This document shows positions 26,314 to 35,612 of a stretch of 64,000 nt of DNA, in pieces. Under the pieces are notes generated by a model. That model was not told the origin of the DNA, did not search any database, and saw nothing but the letters and a program-made list of their open reading frames with translations. The stretch's first letter is position 1; every line of letters begins with the position of its first letter. Both the position numbers and the translations under genes were made by a program. The stretch is from JANXQG01 sp964615095 (GTDB lineage: Bacteria; Planctomycetota; Planctomycetia; Pirellulales; Thermoguttaceae): NCBI GenBank assembly GCA_964615095.1, contig CAZTPX010000026.1, forward strand, positions 14,937 through 78,936, read 5' to 3'.

Positions 26314-27750
26314 ATGACTGCACTCGGAACCATGACGCTGGCCCAACTCCAGAAACTCATCGCCGAAAACAAGGGCGAGTGGGAGAACGTCGAGTTCAAG
26401 AAGACCACCGGCGAATTGCACGGTGGGATGGAGACCCTTTGTGGATTCCTCAACGGTTCGGGCGGAAGAGTTCTCTTCGGCGTCAATTCCGTGGGAAAAG
26501 TCCTGGGGCAAGACGTGTCCGACGCCACTTTTCAGGAGGTGGCAAACGCGATTCGCAAGTTGGAGCCGCCTGCCTGGATCGAGCAGATTCGCGTTCCCGT
26601 GGCAGGCACGGCAGAAGTCCTGATGCTGCAAACAACACAACAGGCCGACGGACCCTACCTTTTCGACGGCAGACCGTACCAGCGGATCGGGAACACGACT
26701 TCTCGGATGCCGCAGGCGGAGTACGAGCGGCGACTACTAGCCCGTGCGAAGAACCAGCAGCGCTGGGAATATCAGCTAGCCGAGAAATACACGCTTGCCG
26801 ACCTCGACATGGCGGAAGTCGAGCGGACGTTGCGTGCCGCCGTGCATCAGGGCCGATTGGAGAGTGCGCCGTCCGATCCCGTGGAGGGCCTGGACCGGCT
26901 GCAACTGCGCGTAGAAGGCCAACTCTTGCGTGCGGCGGTGGTGTTGTTCGGCCGCAAGCAAATGCCGCACTACCCGCAGTGCGCGTTGCGTTTGGCGCGT
27001 TTCAAGGGCACCGACAAGACCGAGTTTCTCGATAACCGGCAGTTGCACGGCCACGCGTTCCAAATTCTGGACGAAGCCATGCACTTCATTCTGAGAAATA
27101 TCCCCATTGCCGGGCGCATTGAATCCGGGAAGTTGGAGCGGCAAGACACGCCGCTGTATCCGCCACTGGCCCTGCGAGAAGCCCTCGTCAACGCCCTCTG
27201 CCATCGGGACTACGCGATTCCGGGCGGGGCGGTGAACGTCGCCATCTACGACGATTGCCTTGAGGTCATTAGTACCGGTTTGTTGCCGGCGGGCATCACG
27301 GTCGCGGACCTGAAACGCAAGCACATATCGGTCCCGCGCAATCCGCTAGTTGCCGGGGCCTTCTATCGGCGCGGACTGATCGAGCAGTGGGGCCGCGGCA
27401 CGCAGAAGATCGTGGATTGGTGCGTGGCTACAGGTCAACCGGAACCGGAATTCGAGGAGCAAGCCGGTGCGGTCGTGGTGCGATTCCGGCCCAGCGGCTA
27501 TCACCCCCCGCTTCGGGTAAGCCATGACTTAGGCGACAGACAGCGGCGGATTCTGCTGATTCTCTGCGACGGGAACGAACGCCGTTTTCAGGAGATTTAC
27601 GCGCAAATCGACAATCCGCCCTCGGATCGCACGGTGCGGCAGGACTTGAATCTACTTCGGCAGTGGGGGTTGGTGGAGAGTTCGGGCCATGGTGCCGGCG
27701 CACGGTGGCGGCTTAGCGCATCCGAAGATGATAGGAATAAGGAAGAATAA
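26314..27750 (+). CDS. AlbA_2 (Schlafen-like) domain protein, RecG-like ATP-binding type
   Basis: The ATG at 26314 is chosen over 26269 because GAAGGA lies six bases before it. The 478-residue protein begins with an AlbA_2 domain (about 10-140): ENVEFKKTTGELHGGMETLCGFLNGSGGRVLFGV and then a DGRPYQRIGNTTSRM loop. Then comes the part annotated in related proteins as ATP-binding/RecG-like C-terminal: PLYPPLALREALVNALCHRDYAIPGGAVNVAIYDD, EVISTGLLPAGIT and RRGLIEQWGRGTQKI. A winged-helix region (DRQRRILLILCDG..RRFQEIYAQI..PPSDRTVRQDLNLL) is at the end. These proteins are thought to be transcription regulators, and some are linked to defence loci. The last codons lie inside a 10-bp tandem repeat. 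Confidence 0.85.
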   Translation: MTALGTMTLAQLQKLIAENKGEWENVEFKKTTGELHGGMETLCGFLNGSGGRVLFGVNSVGKVLGQDVSDATFQEVANAIRKLEPPAWIEQIRVPVAGTAEVLMLQTTQQADGPYLFDGRPYQRIGNTTSRMPQAEYERRLLARAKNQQRWEYQLAEKYTLADLDMAEVERTLRAAVHQGRLESAPSDPVEGLDRLQLRVEGQLLRAAVVLFGRKQMPHYPQCALRLARFKGTDKTEFLDNRQLHGHAFQILDEAMHFILRNIPIAGRIESGKLERQDTPLYPPLALREALVNALCHRDYAIPGGAVNVAIYDDCLEVISTGLLPAGITVADLKRKHISVPRNPLVAGAFYRRGLIEQWGRGTQKIVDWCVATGQPEPEFEEQAGAVVVRFRPSGYHPPLRVSHDLGDRQRRILLILCDGNERRFQEIYAQIDNPPSDRTVRQDLNLLRQWGLVESSGHGAGARWRLSASEDDRNKEE

Positions 27751-27793
27751 GGAAGAATAAGGAAGGAATAAGGAAGTCGTCGTTTCCTTATTC
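27735..27793 (+). repeat. GAATAAGGAA tandem repeat overlapping a stop codon, with inverted copy
   Basis: GAATAAGGAA occurs at 27735-27744, 27745-27754, 27755-27764 and 27766-27775, and its exact reverse complement at 27784-27793. The last direct copy and the inverted copy form a 10-bp stem with an 8-base loop. The upstream gene's TAA is inside the second copy. The stem-loop may serve as a weak terminator. Confidence 0.85.
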
Positions 27794-27926
27794 TATTGGC
27801 AATGCTTTGGTCGGTGCCCCCCAAAGGATTGCGAGTGCAACCCGGAAGATCGGCCGGAGCCCGGGGACCGTTCATACCGACACCTTGGTAGCCAGAGAAT
27901 TGTTGGACGAGCGATAGGAGCGAAAA

Positions 27927-28298
27927 ATGGCAGACCCTCAAGCTGTTATCGACGAAGCTAGGCCCATGCTGGAAGAGTTCCTCATCGACATCGGCCTCCA
28001 TCGCGCAGGCACGCAAATGAATCTGGCTGAACTACTTGAGCCACTTAGCCGTTGGGTTGATGCCCAGGTACTCGCCGAAGACGACCGATACTTTTTAGCG
28101 TCACGGCTGGCTGCGTTCATCTGCGAATATCTAATTGAGGTGTGCTCCGGCCAGCGCGTGATTGAAGGTGGCTGTATCTTGATGCATGTTCGCATTCAGG
28201 AAGGCATAGTGCGGGAATTTGATCCCTATGCGATTGCGGTGGGGATGGCCACAAACCGGAACGGTCTGAAGGAATTCCTCGACATATTAGCTTCCTAG
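27927..28298 (+). CDS. Orphan small protein
   Basis: A 123-residue protein with TAGGAG seven bases before the ATG. It is acidic and mostly alpha-helical in appearance (MADPQAVIDEARPMLEEFL, then LLEPLSRWVDAQVL and LASRLAAFICEYLIEVCSG). No signal peptide or membrane helix. I do not recognise the family. It lies alone between an AlbA_2 gene and a large exported protein. Confidence 0.6.
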   Translation: MADPQAVIDEARPMLEEFLIDIGLHRAGTQMNLAELLEPLSRWVDAQVLAEDDRYFLASRLAAFICEYLIEVCSGQRVIEGGCILMHVRIQEGIVREFDPYAIAVGMATNRNGLKEFLDILAS

Positions 28299-28412
28299 TC
28301 AGTAATTGCCCAACACACCACGACCGCAGGGCGAGTCGCCGCTTGATGGCACAGGCCGTAGAAGAATAGAACCATAGAACCTCAATCAATCCAGCCGGCT
28401 ACAGAGAAGACA

Positions 28413-31400
28413 ATGAGAACTTTGCTTACAGCGTTCATCGGCCTGATCTTGTGCAGTCCTGCGGCAGCGGAAAACAGCGAGCCGCTGCCCACGTTTGCGG
28501 AAACGTGCTTCCAGGCGCGCCCCGCGGGCAGCTTTCTTCTCGTGCCCGAGGCGCAACGCATGCTGGAAGCCACGGGACCGGGAAGCAACCTTTCTCCGGG
28601 CGATCGTGGCAGCGTACGGCTGAATGGGCTGTTTCGCGTCCGCGATTGGACGCCCGAAAGCACCCTGCGGGTGGCCCTGGACAATCCCGGCAGCCAACTG
28701 CGAATCCACGCCTGGGGCGAGGGGCATGGCGCTTCGCTCTTCCTGACCGCGGCCGGCGCGGCTTACCGCATCACGCAGCAGCCCAGCGAAGCCATGACCA
28801 AGCAGGACCCCCGCCTGACCCTTGACCGGCTCGTGACTACCGATGATCGTCGCGGTTTTCGCCTGCCCCACGGCGCATATCAGGTCCGTTGCCAGGATGG
28901 GGCCGTCGTGGTGACTAAGGGCAACGTGCGCCTGCTGACCGCTCCCCTGGAAGGCACGGTCAAGAGCCTTTACATCGAGGCGCCCGACTACGCGGTGTTG
29001 CAGGACCTGGCCCTCTTCCGCAGCGGACCAGTGCCCGAAGAAATCGCGCCCGTGCATCGGGTTGTGCTCGACGGCATGCAGCCTGCCCGGCTTGCTTGGA
29101 AGGCGACCCTGCCCAAGGGCGCGCGTTTGCAGAAACTGGGCGACGGCTGCGTGGAACTCGCGGCGGAGAACTCCGCGGAGACTGCCTTTGCCACACTATC
29201 CTTGGGCAGGCCGGGCCTATTCGAGGTCGTCGCTCAAATCGACGACGCCACCCCCGGAACCGGCATTGCCTTCCTCAATTCCAAGGGTGAGCCGTTGGAC
29301 GGCCTCGAGTTCGGCCGCGAAGGCGGCAAGAGACTTGCCTTCGGCTTTGGCAGCCCGCAACAGCCACCGTCGCTAGATAATTTCGATTTCCGCAATCGCC
29401 CCGCGCCGCTGGCCGGGCCGCGGCAATGGCTGCGGCTGGTCATGACCGCCGGATCGATCAAATGCTGGGTCAGCGGCGACGGTGTCCATTGGGGCCGGGC
29501 GCTGGAGGGACACGACCGCTACGGTCCCTGGCAATCGATCGGGCTTTATGCCAGGACAGCCAACGATCGCAGCAATCCGGACAATGCGGCCCGACATATC
29601 CGCTTGCGCAGCCTGCTGGTCCGCGAGCTTAGCGGGCTCACCGGGGCTGTCGCGGCGGATCTGCTCGCCAAGGCGGCGACCGTGGGCGTGGCCATGAAGT
29701 CCGACCAGGGCGAATCGCCCCAGGCCTGGACAGAGCGCATTACGCGATTGGCGCCCGCGGGCGTTTCGCCCATGGCCTGGCGCTTCGCCTGCACGCTTCA
29801 GGCCTTAGCCGCTTTGGTGCAGCCCGACGCGGCCCAGGCCTTGCTGCATCGCGCCGTGCGCGAGTATCTGAACGATCTTCGTTCGACGCGGGCCAAGATC
29901 GATCTCTTGCAAGATGCGGCCCTCGTCTGGCCAACTCGCCTGGACCGCTGTCAAGCGCAGTTGGAGCATTGGGAACGGCTGGGCCGCGAAGTGCTTAATG
30001 CCGGCGGCCGCGCCGAGTTCGGGCTTTACCAGCAGGCCTTCATGGAAACTTCGCTCAGCGATCCGCCCGAACGCAGCGGTCCCATCTCCTGGGAGCTTGC
30101 TCGTGACGCCACGATCCTGTTCTTTGCCGAACGCCGCGAAGCAGATCTGACCCGCATCACGATTCTCGTCCTCTTCTGGCGGGGAAACGACCGGCAAGTG
30201 GCCGGTTGGCCCGCGGGCCCGCAACTCGACCTGTTGCTGAAATGGTTGAATGTGTACCCCGTGAGCGGGAAACCGCAGGGGCGGGCTGCGGCGATCAATT
30301 CTATCCGCGCGGTCACTCCGCCGCTGAGCCGGGCTGGCAACAACATCCTCTCGGAACTGCAATCCACGTTGGAAGGAAGGCAATATGCCGACGCGGCCCG
30401 GATCCTGGTCGCCTGTGCGCCGCCACGCGATGAGGGCCTCGTTCCCGTAGCGAACGACGATCAGCTTTTCGTCTCGTTTCCAACCGTGGTGCGGCTGCTG
30501 ATGCGCGAACATCGCGGCCTCTCCGAGGCCATGCTCGGCCAGGTTGGGCCGGCCGACCAGTTCAAGATCGAGCAGACCTTGGCCCAGGGCGATGTGGCCG
30601 CCGTGGAGGCCTTGTCGCTGCAATACTGCGGCGCGCCGGCCGCCGCACAGCCTTGTCAATGGCTGGGCGATCGGGCCATGGCTGCCGCGGACCTTGCCCA
30701 GGCCATCGCCTGGTATGACGAAGGTCTCCGTTGGGCTGCACCTGCCCAGCAGCCGGAGCTTGCTGCCCGCAAACGCCTTGTTTTGGCCATGTTGGGTTCA
30801 GCTTGGGGACAGCCGGCCGCCCAACCCATCGCGTTTAGCGGTATGAAGGCGCCGCAGCAGCAGTTCGAAGGTTGGGTCCGCGATCAGCTCGCCCGGCGGC
30901 GGACCGCGGCGGAAGCGGCCGCTTCCGCCGATTTCCTGCCTCTGGTTGCCGCTGTGCAACCCGGGCAATTTCAGGCGGCGATCTTCGACCCACTCAACGC
31001 TTCCGCCGGGCGAGGTATCCTAGGCGCTGAGCTGCCGTACGAATTGGGAGTCGTCGATTGGGCCTGGCGGCACGCGACGATGCTGGGCGAAGACTCGGCG
31101 CTCGTCGTCGAGCGCGCACGGATCGTGGCCTTCGACCTGGCGGGCGGAAGAGTCCGCTGGGAATCTCCCCTTCGCAACGGTTCGTCGCCCACCCCTTCGT
31201 GGCCGCTGGTCCGTGGGCAGAGAATTTACGTCCGCGCCGCCGTGGCCGGTGATCGGGCTGGCGTGGCATGCCTCGACGGCAAAACGGGCCGTAACCTCTG
31301 GCTCCGCGATTGTGGCGGTACGGCGGCCTGCGATCCGCTCTGGTATCGCGGACGGCTCCTGGTCCTCACGATCGGGCCGCCCGGCGAACAGGTCATCGCG

Positions 31401-33440
31401 CCGCTGTGCCTCGTCGAACTCAATCCCGAGACCGGCGAGGTGATTTCCAGGCGGCAAATTCTGGAATTGACCGATCGCGAGAAAATACCCAGCGAATGCC
31501 AGGCCTCCTGGGCCGGCAATCGGCTCGTGGCGCTGGTAGCAGGATGCGTGCTCTCGATCGACCTGCAAGGGCGGATCGCCTGGCTCCGTCAAGCGACGAC
31601 TTTGCCTGCGGCACTCGACCCCGCCTTCGCTCAGCAGCGTTGCCAGCCGGCAATCGAATCCGGCGGGTGGTTCTTCGTTCAACAGCCCGGAAGTTGCGCG
31701 ATCGATTGCCTTGCCGTGGAGACAGGACGGCTCCGCTGGCGGCGAGGGATCATCGGCTTGCAGAGCATTGCCGACCTGCCGGGCAACCGCCTCATGGCGA
31801 GAACCGCGCGGGGGCTGGTCGCCTTGAGCAAGACGACGGGCGAGGTCCTTTGGCAGTGCGAGTCGTCCGGCATGTTGTCCGCCTTTGTCCACACGACCTC
31901 CGGCCTGATCCTTGGCGCCGCGCCGGCGACCATCGGCGGCAAGCCGCAACTCGTGTTCTTCGGAATCGATCTTGCCACGGGACAAGTGCGGGCCCGCGGC
32001 GCCGTGCCGCTGGAGAAGAATCAGCCCATCCTTTTCGGACCGGTCACGCAGCGCAGCGCAGGGCCGGGCGACAAAGCATATGAGGCCGTGCTCGTCAGCC
32101 CCACGGCGGCCACGCTGGGAGTCGAAGAGATTCGTACACTAGCTCAGCGACTGCGTCAGGAGCCTGGCCATATTGTCGCGACCTCCGACGCTGACCACCG
32201 CATCGAGGGCAATCTCGCGTCGGGTTGGCGTGGCAGCGGCGCGACGATCGCCCACGATGGCCCGGCCCAGGCTGGCCTACGGTCGTTGCCGCTGGATGGT
32301 TTGGCCACGGACCCGGCCCCGCAGTCCGACGCCCTGTTGGAATTCCACAACGGCGACCGCCTGCGCGGGACCATCCGCGGCTACGTGGCGGCTTCGAGCC
32401 AGCCCGGGCAGAGCGCGGGCGCCCAAATGTTGGTGCAGCTTGCCGGGGAATCTCCATCCACGGAGAAGCCGATCGCCGTCGAAACCGATTGGCTGCGGCG
32501 GATCGTGTTCGACGCGGCCGGGCAGTCGCGGCACTGCCCGCCGCGGTCGCTCGTCTGTCGCGATGGGCGCGTGATGGCATTCCGCACGCTGCGCTTCAGC
32601 GGCGACGGCGTAATCCTGCTCACCGATCGCGGCCTCGTGCGGCTCGCCTACCGCGATTTGACGGAAGTCATGATGCAACCGGTCGACGCCTGGGAGGCCT
32701 ATCAGCGTCAGCTTGCGAAGATCGATGCCAACTGCGATGCGGGCATCGTCCGCCTGGTGGCGGGACAAAGCATGGTTCTGACCGTGTCCGCCGCCGGGGT
32801 CCCGGCAAACGAGGCGGCCGGATCGACGTGCTATGTGCAACCGGCCTGGAGCCGCACGCCGGTGCCTGTCGCCTGGTCTGCCGTGTGTACGGTATGGAGG
32901 GCGCCGGCGACGGTCGTTCCGCTCTCGCTGTTCGCGCCCCAGCAGATCACGCAGCGCGGGGCCTTGGGCAGCAGTTGGAAGTGGCAAGCGGACCGCAATG
33001 TGGCGGGCGGCGAGCTGCGCAGCGGTGGTGTCCGCTGTCTCTGGGGGTTTGGCGTCCATGCGCCCAACGAAATGGTCTTCCGCCTGCCCGATTCCGCACG
33101 GACCTTTCATAGCGGCCTAGGCATCGATGCCGCCGCGGGCGATTCGGGGTGTGTCGTGGCGAAAGTCTACCTCAACGCAGCGTCCGGCACACCGGTGTAT
33201 CAAAGCAAGCCGCTGCTGGGCGGCCAGCCCGCCGTTTCCACCGGCGAAATCAATCTCGTCAGCGGCAACGCAGCAGCCCGGCAACTAGTATTGGTCGTCG
33301 AGGACGGCGGCGATGCGCGCGGCCCGAATGCCGATCCGCTGGACATCGGTGATCATGTCGACTGGCTCGAGCCGACCCTCTTGCTCGACCCCGACAAGCT
33401 GCGTGCGGCCGTAAAGAAGTATCGGCCAGCCGCAAAATAG
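28413..33440 (+). CDS. Very large exported protein with PQQ-like propeller and C-terminal NPCBM domain
   Basis: A 1675-residue protein with signal peptide MRTLLTAFIGLILCSPAAA. The N-terminal region (about 40-400) is beta-rich and resembles a concanavalin-type module (VMTAGSIKCWVSGDGVHWG). Next is a helical, TPR-like middle (about 420-870; AQAIAWYDEGLRWAAPAQQPELAARKR). Residues about 890-1250 form a PQQ-type propeller (ALVVERARIVAFDLAGGRVRWESPL, GVACLDGKTGRNLWLRD, CLAVETGRLRWRRGI). The C-terminal 150 residues match NPCBM, a module usually fused to glycosidases (CLWGFGVHAPNEMVFRLP and LVVEDGGDARGPNADPLDIGDHVDWLEP). The whole suggests a carbohydrate-binding periplasmic or surface protein. No catalytic domain is visible. 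Confidence 0.82.
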   Translation: MRTLLTAFIGLILCSPAAAENSEPLPTFAETCFQARPAGSFLLVPEAQRMLEATGPGSNLSPGDRGSVRLNGLFRVRDWTPESTLRVALDNPGSQLRIHAWGEGHGASLFLTAAGAAYRITQQPSEAMTKQDPRLTLDRLVTTDDRRGFRLPHGAYQVRCQDGAVVVTKGNVRLLTAPLEGTVKSLYIEAPDYAVLQDLALFRSGPVPEEIAPVHRVVLDGMQPARLAWKATLPKGARLQKLGDGCVELAAENSAETAFATLSLGRPGLFEVVAQIDDATPGTGIAFLNSKGEPLDGLEFGREGGKRLAFGFGSPQQPPSLDNFDFRNRPAPLAGPRQWLRLVMTAGSIKCWVSGDGVHWGRALEGHDRYGPWQSIGLYARTANDRSNPDNAARHIRLRSLLVRELSGLTGAVAADLLAKAATVGVAMKSDQGESPQAWTERITRLAPAGVSPMAWRFACTLQALAALVQPDAAQALLHRAVREYLNDLRSTRAKIDLLQDAALVWPTRLDRCQAQLEHWERLGREVLNAGGRAEFGLYQQAFMETSLSDPPERSGPISWELARDATILFFAERREADLTRITILVLFWRGNDRQVAGWPAGPQLDLLLKWLNVYPVSGKPQGRAAAINSIRAVTPPLSRAGNNILSELQSTLEGRQYADAARILVACAPPRDEGLVPVANDDQLFVSFPTVVRLLMREHRGLSEAMLGQVGPADQFKIEQTLAQGDVAAVEALSLQYCGAPAAAQPCQWLGDRAMAAADLAQAIAWYDEGLRWAAPAQQPELAARKRLVLAMLGSAWGQPAAQPIAFSGMKAPQQQFEGWVRDQLARRRTAAEAAASADFLPLVAAVQPGQFQAAIFDPLNASAGRGILGAELPYELGVVDWAWRHATMLGEDSALVVERARIVAFDLAGGRVRWESPLRNGSSPTPSWPLVRGQRIYVRAAVAGDRAGVACLDGKTGRNLWLRDCGGTAACDPLWYRGRLLVLTIGPPGEQVIAPLCLVELNPETGEVISRRQILELTDREKIPSECQASWAGNRLVALVAGCVLSIDLQGRIAWLRQATTLPAALDPAFAQQRCQPAIESGGWFFVQQPGSCAIDCLAVETGRLRWRRGIIGLQSIADLPGNRLMARTARGLVALSKTTGEVLWQCESSGMLSAFVHTTSGLILGAAPATIGGKPQLVFFGIDLATGQVRARGAVPLEKNQPILFGPVTQRSAGPGDKAYEAVLVSPTAATLGVEEIRTLAQRLRQEPGHIVATSDADHRIEGNLASGWRGSGATIAHDGPAQAGLRSLPLDGLATDPAPQSDALLEFHNGDRLRGTIRGYVAASSQPGQSAGAQMLVQLAGESPSTEKPIAVETDWLRRIVFDAAGQSRHCPPRSLVCRDGRVMAFRTLRFSGDGVILLTDRGLVRLAYRDLTEVMMQPVDAWEAYQRQLAKIDANCDAGIVRLVAGQSMVLTVSAAGVPANEAAGSTCYVQPAWSRTPVPVAWSAVCTVWRAPATVVPLSLFAPQQITQRGALGSSWKWQADRNVAGGELRSGGVRCLWGFGVHAPNEMVFRLPDSARTFHSGLGIDAAAGDSGCVVAKVYLNAASGTPVYQSKPLLGGQPAVSTGEINLVSGNAAARQLVLVVEDGGDARGPNADPLDIGDHVDWLEPTLLLDPDKLRAAVKKYRPAAK

Positions 33441-33447
33441 TACGGTT

Positions 33448-33470
33448 GTTGGAGTCCCGCCTTGAGGCGG
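33448..33470. repeat. Family B repeat copy (GTTGGAGT-CCGCC)
   Basis: The 23 bases begin GTTGGAGTCCCGCC and end in GAGGCGG, so that CCGCC and GGCGG can pair. The sequence resembles the right arm of the repeat at 7692-7751. It lies just behind the stop codon of the 1675-residue gene, where it could act in transcript ending. Confidence 0.55.
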
Positions 33471-33551
33471 CGTATGGATTATAGACAACCGGAGCTGCCA
33501 TAGTCAAATAATCTTCAACAGCAGGCGATACATTTTGCCGTACATCGAGCC

Positions 33552-33557
33552 TATAAT
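33552..33557 (+). promoter_or_regulatory. Possible -10 box
   Basis: A perfect TATAAT lies 57 bp before the ATG at 33614. No recognisable -35 box stands at the usual distance, so this is a weak call. Confidence 0.3.
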
Positions 33558-33613
33558 TGTGGCGTCGAATACTCTTGAGATAGGAACAAGCCCACGCGAC
33601 AGGTTCCAATGCC

Positions 33614-35533
33614 ATGGAAACACCGCGACCGGTACGAGCCCCTCCGGAGAATCTCGGGGGAAAGAGCTCGATGGAAGCAGAACTCGTCGATTTTTTCCAG
33701 TTCTCGCTGGAAATGCTCTGCATTGCCAGCGGCGACGGCTATTTCAAGCGTGTGAATCCCGCTTTCGAGAGAATCCTCGGTCATAGCGCGCACGAGGTGC
33801 TTTCCCGTCCGTTCGCCGACTTTATCCACCCCGAGGACCAAGAGAAGACGAAGCAGGAATTGCGCAAGCTGGTCGAGGGTGAACCGACCATCCAGTTTGA
33901 GAATCGCTACCGTTGCCGAGACGGAACCTACCGTTGGCTGTCGTGGACGGCCATGCCGCAAGACGGCGGCGAACGTATCTATGCGGTCGCCACGGACGTG
34001 AGCTGGCGAAAACAGGCCGAAACCGTGTTGCGCGAGAGCGAGCAGCGCTATCGGCAACTTCTGGAGGCAGTCACCAGCTACACCTATTCGGTGGAACTCA
34101 GGGAGGGCGTGCCGCGTTCAACCGCCCACAGTATTGGGTGCCTGGCTGTCACGGGCTACACCCCCGAAAACTATGCATCCGATCCTTACCTCTGGATCAC
34201 CATGGTCCATCCCGATGACCGTGAATTGGTGCGGCGACACGCGGCAAGCACCTTGGCGGAAAGCCAGAACAGTCCGATCGAGCACAGGATTCTCCATCGA
34301 GACGGGAGTGTTCGCTGGGTGCGCCACAAGATCGTCGCACACCACGATGCCCAGGGGCGCTTGGTGCGCTACGACGGTCTCATCGAGGACATCACGGAAC
34401 GCAAGGTGAGTGAAGAGCGCTTCCGGCTCCTCGTCGAGTCTGCTCCCGACGCCATCCTGGTGGTGGACGGCAGCGGGCGGATCGTTCTCGTAAATGTCCA
34501 GGCGGAAACGCTGTTCGGCTACTCCCGCGAGGAACTGCTGGGGCAGACGGTGGAGCTTCTCGTGCCACATGATCAAGGCGGTCAGCATGCGGGGAACCGC
34601 GCGGCGTATACCGCAAGGCCCTACCCTCGCATGATGGGCACACACTCCGGGCTGCGCGGTCTGCGCAAGGACGGTAGCGAATTTCCCGTCGACATCGCCT
34701 TGAGCTCCATGGAGACGGAACAGGGCATGCTGGTCTATGCGACGGTTCGCGACTTGACGGAACTCAAGCGGGCGGAAGAGATGGTGCGCGAGAATCTGGC
34801 GCACCTCTTAGCCGCGCAGAAGATCCAGGAGCACCTTCTGCCCAAACTTCCGCCCGTGTTGCCGGGGTGCGACATTGCCGGGGCCTTGTATCCGGCCGAG
34901 TTCGCGGCCGGCGACCACTTCGACTTCCTTCCCATGCCCGATGGCTGCCTGGGAATCGTCGTTGCCGACGTCGCCGGACACGGGATCGGCCCTGCCATCT
35001 TGATGGCTTCCACGCACGCGCACATGCACTCGCTGGCGGCGACTTACAGCGACGTCGAAGAAATCCTCCACCGTGCGAACCTTATCCTTGGCGGCGAGAC
35101 GGACCCGGAGCGGTTTGTCACAATGCTTTTTGTCCGGCTTGATCCTCGCGCACAGACGCTCACGTACGCCAGTGCAGGCCATCCGACCGCATATGTCCTC
35201 AATGGCCTCGGGGACGTGAAAGCCATGCTCTCCAGCACGTCCTTTCCCCTGGGCGTCGAGCTCGATGCCCGCTTTCCAGCCGGGAATCCGACCACGCTTC
35301 AGCCGGGCGACATTGCCGTGCTGTTTACCGATGGGCTGATCGAGGCGAGTTCGGCAAATGGGAAGCCCTTTGGCCGGGATCGCGTGATTCAGGTCGTTGC
35401 CCGCCACCGCGGGGAAACTGCCATTGCGATCATCGCTGCCCTCTACGAAACGGTGACCGACTTTTCCGGTGGCAAGAAACTCGATGACGACATTACGATC
35501 GTCGTGATCAAGGTGGAAGCCCGTGGCGACTGA
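33614..35533 (+). CDS. PAS-PAS-PAS-SpoIIE (PP2C-type) serine phosphatase
   Basis: A 639-residue cytoplasmic protein. Three PAS domains lie at about 25-135, 143-258 and 266-385. The first has YRWLSWTAMPQ at its end, the second VRWVRHKIVAHHD..GRLVRYDGLIEDITERK, and the third DAILVVDGSGRIVLVNVQAETLFGYSREELLG. The SpoIIE/RsbU phosphatase domain (about 400-639) has VADVAGHGIGPAILMA, FVTMLFVRLDP, LTYASAGHPTAYVL, GDIAVLFTDGLIEA and a terminal DDITIVVIKV; these carry the acidic metal-binding residues of PP2C-type enzymes. Such proteins usually set the state of an anti-sigma-factor antagonist in response to a signal. No partner genes are adjacent. A second ATG at 33671, also plausible, would drop 19 residues. 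Confidence 0.9.
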   Translation: METPRPVRAPPENLGGKSSMEAELVDFFQFSLEMLCIASGDGYFKRVNPAFERILGHSAHEVLSRPFADFIHPEDQEKTKQELRKLVEGEPTIQFENRYRCRDGTYRWLSWTAMPQDGGERIYAVATDVSWRKQAETVLRESEQRYRQLLEAVTSYTYSVELREGVPRSTAHSIGCLAVTGYTPENYASDPYLWITMVHPDDRELVRRHAASTLAESQNSPIEHRILHRDGSVRWVRHKIVAHHDAQGRLVRYDGLIEDITERKVSEERFRLLVESAPDAILVVDGSGRIVLVNVQAETLFGYSREELLGQTVELLVPHDQGGQHAGNRAAYTARPYPRMMGTHSGLRGLRKDGSEFPVDIALSSMETEQGMLVYATVRDLTELKRAEEMVRENLAHLLAAQKIQEHLLPKLPPVLPGCDIAGALYPAEFAAGDHFDFLPMPDGCLGIVVADVAGHGIGPAILMASTHAHMHSLAATYSDVEEILHRANLILGGETDPERFVTMLFVRLDPRAQTLTYASAGHPTAYVLNGLGDVKAMLSSTSFPLGVELDARFPAGNPTTLQPGDIAVLFTDGLIEASSANGKPFGRDRVIQVVARHRGETAIAIIAALYETVTDFSGGKKLDDDITIVVIKVEARGD

Positions 35534-35612
35534 CGAACGGCCGCTTGGCAAGTCGTCATTTGTTTTGTAGGATTTCTCTATCCATTCGTCAATTGAACTA
35601 CGTCATCCCCCC

